From NCBI GenBank assembly GCA_938004185.1, contig CALKWN010000169.1, positions 1-38,461 of the forward strand: a DNA stretch of 38,461 nt, given 5' to 3'. Each line of letters opens with the position of its first letter. Within the stretch, counting starts at the first letter, position 1. The DNA comes from an uncultured candidate division WWE3 bacterium (GTDB lineage: Bacteria > Patescibacteriota > WWE3 > UBA101185 > UBA10185). The notes beneath the pieces were generated by a model. It saw only the letters and a list, made by a program, of their open reading frames with translations. It did not search any database and was not told where the DNA came from. This document shows, piece by piece, positions 1 through 4,719 of the stretch. Made by a program: the position numbers and the translations under genes.

Positions 1-98
1 ACGGTGATAGCAGGGATATTTACCCCACTAGCTAAAGTCAGAGAAGTAACCTCCGCTCTATCAAGAACGGATTCTTTTGCAATCGTGAATATCTTCAT
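1..98 (-). CDS. 5' part of a 70-residue protein of unknown function, continued at 38347-38461 if the molecule is circular
   Basis: The ATG at 98-96 sits a few bases after a strong AGGAGGTGGT ribosome site (101-110) and the frame stays open for 32 codons to base 1. Joined to base 38461, the split codon reads GTC (Val) and the frame goes on for 37 more codons to a TGA at 38349-38347, giving 70 residues. The product starts MKIFTIAKES and has a basic tail with KNIEKRKQRYPQG. It matches no family I recognise; the basic C-terminus could bind nucleic acid, which is only a guess. A repeated leader hairpin (112-159) lies directly before its ribosome site. If the contig is linear, this is just a truncated gene. 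Confidence 0.7.
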   Translation of the reverse strand, partial: MKIFTIAKESVLDRAEVTSLTLASGVNIPAIT

Positions 99-111
99 AT
101 ACCACCTCCTT

Positions 112-159
112 GAAGTCTCTCGGGAACTGATTCTTGCGAACCAGCTCCGAAGAACCTTC
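112..159 (-). promoter_or_regulatory. Repeated leader hairpin, copy A
   Basis: Read on the minus strand: an outer stem GAAG/CTTC, a conserved pair of strands TTCTTC and CGAGAG, then an 11-bp stem (GGAGCTGGTTC with GAATCAGTTCC, with G-U pairs) closed by a GCAA tetraloop. The 3' side ends two bases before the AGGAGG of the gene starting at 98. Copies D, E and F share the middle sequence while their stems differ by compensating changes. A role in translation control or mRNA processing is inference. Confidence 0.7.
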
Positions 160-167
160 ACCACCCT

Positions 168-656
168 TCAGACACATGATCGGAGAGCGCGCTCTATCAG
201 GCTCTCCATTTCCTCTGCCTTACAATCCCTATCTGCCCACCAGCCGACAGGGACTCCACGCTGCCACTCCATGACAGCGTTGTAGGCTACGGCGCACTTC
301 TCGCCGTAGTATATCTTGCATGAGGGGAGGTACGCTCCCCTGCCCTGACTCCAAGCCGTGAGTGATTCGGCCTTCTCTTGGAGCGAGGCTAATGTATCAT
401 GCCTCATGCTCCTGTAAAGCCCCCTCTCCCAAGCTACTCTAGCTACTGGATCTCTCGGAGGTATTAGTGGAACTACCTCCGGAAAAGATCCATTGCACTT
501 AATGAGGAAGGCATCACCCTCCTTAGCTTTGAAGGAGCGGCTCACATTCTTCCATTGCACCGCGAGCCTCCCCTTCTCGCATGAGAAGGTTGTACTCATG
601 CTGTTTCCTACGTTTCCACTAGAACCCTCAACATACCTGATCTTATGTGTGGACAT
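168..656 (-). CDS. Small phage protein of unknown function (162 aa)
   Basis: The ATG follows AGGAGGTGATCTT, a strong ribosome site, so the start is well supported. I do not recognise the family. The protein is soluble-looking, with no membrane segment or signal peptide. It has two cysteines near CKIYYGEKC and a tryptophan-rich stretch, AVMEWQRGVPVGWWADRDC, followed by an acidic, probably helical tail. It lies among small left-arm genes, each with its own hairpin leader, where phages usually carry host-takeover or anti-defence proteins; no such function is shown here. Its stop lies just upstream of copy A of the leader hairpin. Confidence 0.75.
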   Translation of the reverse strand: MSTHKIRYVEGSSGNVGNSMSTTFSCEKGRLAVQWKNVSRSFKAKEGDAFLIKCNGSFPEVVPLIPPRDPVARVAWERGLYRSMRHDTLASLQEKAESLTAWSQGRGAYLPSCKIYYGEKCAVAYNAVMEWQRGVPVGWWADRDCKAEEMESLIERALRSCV

Positions 657-1027
657 AAGATCACCTCCTTGTATAAGATTCCACTATGGTTCTTACGAAA
701 GGGAGAAGGCCGCTCACCACCTCCCATGAAGCAGCTTTTCGCAGAGGGGCAAAAGGTACTTGCGAGTAGCGGAAGTCGGTGCGCACCTTTATGGAGAGTT
801 CCTCTGCTTTCCTCTCCATCTATGGAAACACCTAACTTACTGCTTCCGAGAGGACACTCAACGAATGTCCTCTGAGAAGCAGGTTGGTCTAAAGCAGACC
901 AACGAGCCTCTTGGCAAGGAGCAATCCTCCTTGCCTCTTTAACTGGTACAGGAGATCGTGCGTCTCCTCCTGTACCAGAACAACGATTCTGTTTCCCACA
1001 ACTTGGAAAGACCCTTTCGGGCCTCTC
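657..1027. other. Non-coding stretch with a series of strong hairpins
   Basis: No convincing gene on either strand. In order: a stem near 660-683 just before the ribosome site of the gene at 656; the diverged leader hairpin 840-882; GTTGGTCT/AGACCAAC (883-903); GGCAAGGAG/CTCCTTGCC (913-935), which on the plus strand runs into TCTTT; CTGGTACAGGA/TCCTGTACCAG (943-978); and a GGCCC-GAAA-GGGTC hairpin near 1003-1018 followed by TTTCC on the minus strand, a likely terminator for the gene ending at 1028. Short plus-strand frames here have no ribosome sites and are shadows. It may be a processed untranslated RNA. Confidence 0.6.
840..882 (-). repeat. Diverged copy C of the leader hairpin
   Basis: On the minus strand, CTGCTTC/GAAGCAG forms a 7-bp outer stem around an 11-bp inner stem, AGAGGACATTC with GAGTGTCCTCT, and a GTT loop. 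The inner stem is nearly that of copy D (GGAGGACATTC/GAGTGTTCTCC), but the conserved TTCTTC and CGAGAG strands are altered and the copy is more than 180 nt from the next gene start. It is either a relic or a terminator-like relative of the family. Confidence 0.5.
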
Positions 1028-1486
1028 CTATACATGCACCCTCACCCACCAAGTGTCGCCGCTTAAAGCGCCACACTCGGTGTGGACGGTGACTTCCATT
1101 GTTCCGGTCAACCGTCTTTCATCTATCGGGTTACTTATCCAGTAGGGTACTCCGTACCCCACTTGGCTGAACGGACAGTGCTTCTCAACCTCTCCAAGCC
1201 TCTCAAAGTACATGAGGCTTAACACTAGAGGCTGGTGGTGGTCGTCAGGGTCTGGGTTCTCAGTGACCCAGACGAAACCCTCCGGTCTGTCCACGTGTTC
1301 CTTCCGGTAGAAAGACCGGAGAACACTTCTAGACCCTTCCTGCACTAGTCCGTACTTGGCCATCAGCTCACTGACGGCCACCTCCTTCCGTTCCTCGAAC
1401 TCTTCATCTCTCCTCTTAGCCGCTTCTATCGCGGCCAGTCTCTCTTCGCTTGGTTGAAAGTCCCACCCTGAAACTTCGTAAACCAT
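1028..1486 (-). CDS. Small phage protein of unknown function (152 aa)
   Basis: The start is set at the ATG at 1486-1484, which follows AGGAGGTGTTTGT; the longer frame up to 1528 runs through leader hairpin D and has no ribosome site. The N-terminal third, from about residue 10 to 45, is a charged helix rich in Glu, Arg and Ala, perhaps a coiled coil. The C-terminal part is beta-rich with aromatic residues (GTMEVTVHTE, then DTWWVRVHV at the end). I recognise no family. Copy D of the repeated hairpin fills the gap between it and the gene upstream. Confidence 0.75.
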   Translation of the reverse strand: MVYEVSGWDFQPSEERLAAIEAAKRRDEEFEERKEVAVSELMAKYGLVQEGSRSVLRSFYRKEHVDRPEGFVWVTENPDPDDHHQPLVLSLMYFERLGEVEKHCPFSQVGYGVPYWISNPIDERRLTGTMEVTVHTECGALSGDTWWVRVHV

Positions 1487-1503
1487 ACAAACACCTCCTT
1501 TAA

Positions 1504-1552
1504 GGTTGCTCTCGGGAGAACACTCCATAGGAATGTCCTCCGAAGAAGAACC
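1504..1552 (-). promoter_or_regulatory. Repeated leader hairpin, copy D
   Basis: On the minus strand: outer stem GGTT/AACC, conserved strands TTCTTC and CGAGAG, then an 11-bp stem, GGAGGACATTC with GAGTGTTCTCC (G-U pairs allowed), loop CTATG. It begins right after the stop of the upstream gene (1553) and ends five bases before the AGGAGG of the gene starting at 1486. The outer stem has changed on both sides relative to copy A (GAAG/CTTC), which supports pairing. Confidence 0.7.
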
Positions 1553-1801
1553 TCACAGGGTTCTTCCTTTCGCATATATCCTGCTACGGTAACTCCTCAT
1601 CATCGCGGTGTCTATCGCGCAGGCAAACTCCTGCTTTTCGTCGGAGGCGAAACTATCAAACAAAGTCTCGCCTATAACATACTGGAACGCGTCCACTAGG
1701 TTATTCCCGAAAAACCTGTTCTTCCTTCGCTCAGCCCCAGTTCTGTTCATGAGGCTAAAATGATACTCTAAAGACTCCCTGCTGAATAATGCGACTCTCA
1801 T
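1553..1801 (-). CDS. Small basic phage protein of unknown function (82 aa)
   Basis: The start is the ATG at 1801-1799, preceded by GGAGGGGAAAGA; the longer frame to 1885 reads through an intrinsic terminator and has no ribosome site. The product (MRVALFSRESLEYHF...) is basic, with clusters such as GAERRKNRFFG and RSYRSRIYAKGR, and looks mostly helical. I recognise no family. Its 5' leader of about 160 nt carries hairpins and a terminator, so expression is probably controlled by attenuation (see 1835-1861 and 1915-1965). Confidence 0.7.
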   Translation of the reverse strand: MRVALFSRESLEYHFSLMNRTGAERRKNRFFGNNLVDAFQYVIGETLFDSFASDEKQEFACAIDTAMMRSYRSRIYAKGRTL

Positions 1802-1834
1802 TCTTTCCCCTCCTCTATGTTTAGGTACTTGCTC

Positions 1835-1861
1835 AAAAAATTGCCTCGCATCGCGCGAGGC
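1835..1861 (-). terminator. Intrinsic terminator inside the leader of the gene at 1801
   Basis: On the minus strand, GCCTCGC-GCGAT-GCGAGGC is a perfect 7-bp GC-rich stem followed by AATTTTTT. It stands about 35 nt before the start codon, in the position of an attenuator rather than after a gene. It may equally end a small RNA made from the 1862-1965 region. Confidence 0.75.
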
Positions 1862-1914
1862 TAAGGATTTGAAGGCTTGTTGCAAGGGTGTATTTGCAGA
1901 CTATTAGCGGAAAA

Positions 1915-1965
1915 CTCATTGGAAGTCTGGCTACTCGCCAAACCTCCAATGAGGCTTTCGCCTCA
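1915..1965 (-). promoter_or_regulatory. Two overlapping, mutually exclusive hairpins
   Basis: On the minus strand the first hairpin, TGAGGC-GAAA-GCCTCA (1950-1965), starts at the stop codon of the upstream gene. The second is a 17-bp stem with three G-U pairs (1937-1953 with 1915-1931, loop GAGTA). They share the bases at 1950-1953, so only one can be complete at a time. With the terminator at 1835-1861 downstream this resembles a switching leader; what would flip it is unknown. Confidence 0.5.
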
Positions 1966-2331
1966 CTTTAGATCAGGCAGTGCGCGGATCAAACCGTCCA
2001 CCGTCTTGGGGAGTCTCGAGTAGATACTCCTGCTCGACCAGTCAGGACTGAAGTTAAGTCCCAAATGATCATCTCCTTTGTCACAATCGAGGGTAACAGT
2101 GTACCCTCCGTACTCGCTCCTGCCGTACACTTTTAGGTGTACGACATCTACCTCTTCTTGCAGTATCTCGTTGCCGAAGACAGCCACAAGGAACTTGATA
2201 CACTTTTCAAGCCCCTTAACCGTCTTCGGAAAATAAACATCTTTTCCATACACCTCGGCAACGACAGACCTCCCAACGCGAACCCACAAATCAATGTTTT
2301 CGATACCTAGTTCAATTTCCATTTTTTTCAC
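1963..2331 (-). CDS. Small phage protein with two PKTV-GL motifs (122 aa)
   Basis: The start ATG at 2331 follows CGGAGGTGAAAAAA. I do not recognise the family. The protein holds one motif twice, PKTVKGLEKCIKFL at about residues 35-48 and PKTVDGLIRALPDL at 108-121, suggesting two halves of similar fold. The gene at 2681-3025 ends in a related PKTIGGLAMAL, so the two are probably distant paralogues. It is acidic with beta-rich central stretches. Upstream come leader hairpin E and a second stem, GTAGCGATA/TATCGCTAC (2342-2364). Confidence 0.75.
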   Translation of the reverse strand: MKKMEIELGIENIDLWVRVGRSVVAEVYGKDVYFPKTVKGLEKCIKFLVAVFGNEILQEEVDVVHLKVYGRSEYGGYTVTLDCDKGDDHLGLNFSPDWSSRSIYSRLPKTVDGLIRALPDLK

Positions 2332-2369
2332 CTCCGTTTTGTGTAGCGATAGGGAATATCGCTACTGTT

Positions 2370-2418
2370 GTTTGCTCTAGGGAGGACACTTCATTGAAAT
2401 GCCCTCCGAAGAACAACC
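2370..2418 (-). promoter_or_regulatory. Repeated leader hairpin, copy E
   Basis: On the minus strand: GGTT, the conserved TTCTTC, a 12-bp stem GGAGGGCATTTC/GAAGTGTCCTCC with loop AAT, then CTAGAG (one base off the usual CGAGAG) and an imperfect closing AAAC. It starts four bases after the stop of the 46-residue gene and lies in the leader of the gene at 2331, separated from the ribosome site by another hairpin. Confidence 0.65.
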
Positions 2419-2421
2419 AAG

Positions 2422-2562
2422 CTACTCTTCGTCAAGCAGTGTGCGGAATGACCACTTGCACACACGGTTCATTTCCTCATACATTAGTGGGAGTTCCTTT
2501 GTTGTGAAGCGCACCTGAAGTTTCCAAACCAGTTCTGCAACCCAAATTTTCACTTTCTTCAT
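2422..2562 (-). CDS. Very small phage protein (46 aa) of unknown function
   Basis: The ATG at 2562-2560 follows AAGGAGGTGGTGTA, one of the best ribosome sites in the region, and the frame ends at TAG 2424-2422. The product begins MKKVKIWVAELVWKLQVRF and ends CKWSFRTLLDEE; it is basic and amphipathic, probably one long helix, with no clear membrane segment. No family is recognised. Leader hairpin F directly precedes its ribosome site and hairpin E follows its stop, so it is framed by two copies of the repeat. Confidence 0.7.
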   Translation of the reverse strand: MKKVKIWVAELVWKLQVRFTTKELPLMYEEMNRVCKWSFRTLLDEE

Positions 2563-2576
2563 TACACCACCTCCTT

Positions 2577-2623
2577 AGTAACTCTCGGGAAGGCACTCAT
2601 CGAGCGCCCTCCGAAGAACTACC
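2577..2623 (-). promoter_or_regulatory. Repeated leader hairpin, copy F
   Basis: On the minus strand: outer GGTA/TACT (one G-U pair), conserved TTCTTC and CGAGAG, inner 11-bp stem GGAGGGCGCTC/GAGTGCCTTCC with loop GAT. The hairpin ends one or two bases before the AGGAGG of the 46-residue gene. The inner stem differs from copies A, D and E at several pairs with pairing kept. Confidence 0.7.
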
Positions 2624-2680
2624 ACCTCTTGTTAGTCATTGCTTTCACCTCACTAGAATCACCATCTTGTGTTATAATGG

Positions 2681-3025
2681 TTATGAGATAAACACTAACG
2701 CCATTGCTAGTCCGCCTATGGTCTTTGGATAACAGTAAGTTACCCCAGAACTACACTTAACCTCGATCACATTTCTCTCGATGGTTAACGATGCCGATTC
2801 CTCACGACAACCCAATTTTGTTGTCTTGTCGATCGTCAGCTCACCACTCACACTCTGACACCTGAGGCATTTCACTTCGAGATGATTGTAGTGGGAGAGT
2901 GAATACATAACCACATTCAGAATATCCCTGTTACAATAAGTGCTTTTGGTATAAAGGTCTAACACACACCACTTACCCAATTTGCCATCAAACTTAATCC
3001 TTAACGTTTCTGCATTTATTTCCAT
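2681..3025 (-). CDS. Small cysteine-containing phage protein (114 aa), paralogue-like to the gene at 1963
   Basis: The start ATG at 3025 follows AAAGGAGGTGGAAA. The family is not recognised. The product has six cysteines, including CLRC in the middle, and ends CYPKTIGGLAMALVFIS, resembling the PKTV-GL motif found twice in the 122-residue protein at 1963-2331. Both are about the same length and beta-rich before the motif. It is the first gene of the left-arm series; its leader holds a GNRA-capped hairpin (3054-3077) and a possible promoter. Confidence 0.7.
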   Translation of the reverse strand: MEINAETLRIKFDGKLGKWCVLDLYTKSTYCNRDILNVVMYSLSHYNHLEVKCLRCQSVSGELTIDKTTKLGCREESASLTIERNVIEVKCSSGVTYCYPKTIGGLAMALVFIS

Positions 3026-3053
3026 TTTCCACCTCCTTTATAAGTTATAGAGA

Positions 3054-3077
3054 GGCGGAAACTTTTCAGTTTCCACC
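3054..3077 (-). promoter_or_regulatory. GNRA-capped hairpin in the leader of the gene at 3025
   Basis: On the minus strand, GGTGGAAACT-GAAA-AGTTTCCGCC forms a 10-bp stem with one G-U pair. Flanking GTTTTAG and CTATAAC could extend it past an internal loop. It lies about 20 nt before the AGGAGG. It differs in sequence from the TTCTTC/CGAGAG family. Confidence 0.55.
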
Positions 3078-3105
3078 CTACTAAAACCTATAAAAGATTA
3101 CCTGA

Positions 3106-3111
3106 TTTATA
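3106..3111 (-). promoter_or_regulatory. Possible extended -10 promoter for the left-arm operon
   Basis: The minus strand reads TTGCTATAAAT: a TG one base before TATAAA (3106-3111), an extended -10 element. No good -35 is seen at 17 bp. Transcription would start near 3098 and make a leader of about 70 nt ahead of the gene at 3025. Confidence 0.35.
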
Positions 3112-3967
3112 GCAACCGTCTGGTGACAATAATTTGCCTAGTTGTCTATGGCGCTTATCAAAAGCACTAGACGGGATTTGCTACAAAAGGACTAGGTTAA
3201 AAGCGTACGGAAATCGTACGGTTTCCCGACGCGTAAACTCGGGTTATAGTATGAAAATCGTACGGTATAAGCTCACAGATGTTACAAGCAAATCCCGAAC
3301 CGACGAATCCTCAGTAAGTAACCTAGTCAATATCCCGAACCGATGAGGTTGCCAATCTCATCGAGGGTACGGTCAAGTGAACCCCTGATGGGCGGCCCGC
3401 GACATTGACAGCAGTGGACCCACTGATGTTACAGACCCAAAGTATCATCACACCGCTTGCGCATCACCTTTGCGAATTATCCCGCCTTACTCGAATCGTT
3501 GCACCCTGCCTGCCAATCCTCGACCATCGCGGTCTATCCTATTGGGTCATAAGCAGACAACCCGAGCCAGCACGAACAACTCACCCAACTCCCTAATCAA
3601 TAGACGCGGTATAGCACTTAGAAAGCCTTACGGACTCGATCCCTTAGAGGGATCTACCCGCTGCTCACGTTTGTGGTATTCCCGATTACCGAAAGCTAGT
3701 CAGAGAAATGAACGGGTGTCCGTTCTTGGTGGTGTGCAGGTACTCGGGTTTACGCTAGCACGGGTTACCGAGATACTGCCGCTTTGGGGTTTTGGTGGAG
3801 GGGTAGATCGCGTCTTGGTGTTACTGAGGCGATCCCACTGCGATGTTTTCCCTGATACTATCGGTTGCCTATTTGGTTGTCAAAGACCTTCGGTACTCCC
3901 TCTCTATTGGGTACGGGCTGAAAGTCTGCACCCAATAGAGAGAGAGGGGGATATACCCCCTCTCTTT
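3112..3967. ncRNA. Candidate large structured non-coding RNA (or origin); strand not determined
   Basis: About 850 nt with no credible gene. Hairpins include CCCGA/TCGGG (3225-3243), CGATGAG/CTCATCG (3341-3363), CAGTGG-AC-CCACTG near 3411-3424, GACC-ATCGC-GGTC near 3521-3533, GATCCCT/AGGGATC (3638-3654), GAACGG-GTGT-CCGTTC (3710-3725), GTACTCGG with CCGAG-A-TAC near 3740-3775, and a 13-bp stem (3900-3912 with 3930-3942). A 10-bp match (3173-3182 with 3287-3296) and a 9-bp match (3191-3199 with 3319-3327) interlock as a pseudoknot would. Direct repeats occur too: CGTACGG three times, CCCGAACCGA and ACTCGGGTT twice. Phages carry giant RNAs such as GOLLD and ROOL in gene-free stretches; membership is not shown. 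Confidence 0.4.
3941..3965 (-). terminator. Strong hairpin just after the RHH-like gene
   Basis: AGAGAGGGGG-ATATA-CCCCCTCTCT (10 bp) begins four bases past the stop of the gene ending at 3969. No U-run follows on the minus strand, so it is an imperfect intrinsic terminator or an mRNA 3' end stabiliser. On the plus strand it could equally close the structured block, with a weak CTCTTTACT tail. Confidence 0.5.
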
Positions 3968-3968
3968 A

Positions 3969-4283
3969 CTACTTGGTTTCGGGTTCAAAAGTGGCGAAGG
4001 TCTTATATGAAGTTTCTTCGGTGAGTATATCACCCAAAACGGTCTCTATACTCTGACCCGATGCTTTGGCAAGGGCTTTGATCTTGGCGATTGCCTCTTT
4101 CGGTAGAAACAAACAAGATATATACTCTTTACCCGCATTAGCAGCTTTGCGCTTTGCCCACGATGATTCACCCGAAGCAGCTTTGCCCGTCTTACCTTTT
4201 GCCGCTGCTTCTTCTGCTGCTTTGCGCGCTGCTTCTTCTTTGGCTTTCTTTGCTTCGATTGCTAACTGCAACTTCGACTTCAT
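3969..4283 (-). CDS. Ribbon-helix-helix-like DNA-binding protein with Lys/Ala-rich N-terminus (104 aa)
   Basis: Residues 1-55 are rich in Lys, Ala and Glu (AKKAKEEAARKAAEEAAAKG), a coiled coil or flexible basic arm. Residues about 62-95 (YISCLFLPKEAIAKIKALAKASGQSIETVLGDIL) have the strand-helix-helix pattern of small RHH repressors of the Arc/CopG type. It is transcribed away from the integrase gene, across a region with repeated AGTATAT-type sites, so it is a good candidate regulator of that switch and of itself. The fold is read from pattern only. The start ATG at 4283 is preceded by AAAGAGGG. Confidence 0.6.
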   Translation of the reverse strand: MKSKLQLAIEAKKAKEEAARKAAEEAAAKGKTGKAASGESSWAKRKAANAGKEYISCLFLPKEAIAKIKALAKASGQSIETVLGDILTEETSYKTFATFEPETK

Positions 4284-4319
4284 TACAACACCCTCTTTCT
4301 TTCGGTAGTCAGAGTTAGT

Positions 4320-4357
4320 TATACTCTGCTATCTCTATTATAACAGAGAGTATATGC
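4320..4357 (-). promoter_or_regulatory. Promoter and operator-like repeat for the RHH-like gene
   Basis: The minus strand carries a perfect TATAAT at 4342-4337, about 55 nt before the start at 4283; no clear -35 is present. Just upstream of it is AGAGAGTATATGC (plus-strand sense, 4345-4357), a 13-bp sequence repeated exactly at 4591-4603. TATACTCTG at 4320-4328 is its near mirror. Binding by the RHH-like protein is inference. Confidence 0.5.
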
Positions 4358-4363
4358 TTTCTG

Positions 4364-4474
4364 CTACTCAAGCTCTTGTAACATTTCTGTTAACGCAATT
4401 GCGCTCGGTTCGGGTTCGGGAGGTAGGGAGGTTGGTTCATGGGGAAGACCCGCGGCTAAACCCACCACTGCCAA
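4364..4474 (-). CDS. Possible proline-rich small protein or gene remnant (36 aa)
   Basis: From a TTG at 4474 the minus strand reads MAVVGLAAGLPHEP, then a PPEPEP stretch, then ALTEMLQELE and a stop at 4366-4364. The amino-acid pattern is protein-like and explains the GGTTCGGGTTCGGG sequence here, but no ribosome site is seen before any possible start and the frame upstream closes quickly. It may be the end of a decayed gene. Confidence 0.2.
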   Translation of the reverse strand: MAVVGLAAGLPHEPTSLPPEPEPSAIALTEMLQELE

Positions 4475-4583
4475 ACATATTTCTGAAATCAGTTTCTTTC
4501 TGTTATAAGCTACTTGCCATACTACTAATCACGTAAGTAAATGTAATAAAAGGAAGGAAAGTAATAGGGAACTGAAGCGAGCG

Positions 4584-4603
4584 ATATACTAGAGAGTATA
4601 TGC
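4584..4603. promoter_or_regulatory. Inverted and direct repeat upstream of the integrase
   Basis: ATATACT (4584-4590) and AGTATAT (4595-4601) form an inverted repeat around AGAG. The right half lies within the exact second copy of AGAGAGTATATGC (4591-4603) found at the RHH gene promoter. Shared sites at both divergent promoters suggest one protein controls both. Confidence 0.5.
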
Positions 4604-4694
4604 GATATGTAAGATGTCAAAAAATCGGAAAAATCTAACGCATCTACAAAAAAACGGGCGATTTTGGCGGCATCATTTTCGTGTTTCTATTTGT

Positions 4695-4700
4695 TATAAT
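4695..4700 (+). promoter_or_regulatory. -10 element of the integrase promoter
   Basis: A perfect TATAAT lies 20 bp before the integrase ATG, followed by the ribosome site TAGGAGGCACAT. No good -35 lies 16-18 bp upstream, which suggests activator dependence or weak expression. The predicted leader is only about 12 nt. Confidence 0.5.
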
Positions 4701-4719
4701 CTATTTGTAGGAGGCACAT

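Larger units (their letters stand above)
4284..4719. other. Intergenic switch region between integrase and RHH-like gene
   Basis: It holds the two divergent promoters and the repeated sites described separately, plus a short proline-rich frame (4364-4474). The phage attachment site (attP) of a serine integrase often lies beside the gene and may be here or at 6187-6237, but I cannot define a core: no host sequence is present, as expected for a circular form. Confidence 0.5.

Noticed and set aside
1..3025. CRISPR array or CRISPR-repeat mimic from the repeated hairpins
   Set aside because: Copies are separated by whole genes, differ in their stems and are tied to ribosome sites; there is no regular spacing or spacer structure.
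3112..3967. tRNA genes within the gene-free block
   Set aside because: GGTTC-like strings occur, but no full cloverleaf with a 7-bp acceptor stem, anticodon arm and T arm could be assembled by eye.
3470..4024. A 184-codon plus-strand frame across the structured block
   Set aside because: No ribosome site, low-complexity and basic translation without domain pattern, and it ends inside the RHH-like gene on the other strand.
4284..4719. attP core for the serine integrase
   Set aside because: Inverted repeats are present but they fit operator sites better, and without host junctions the crossover dinucleotide cannot be chosen.
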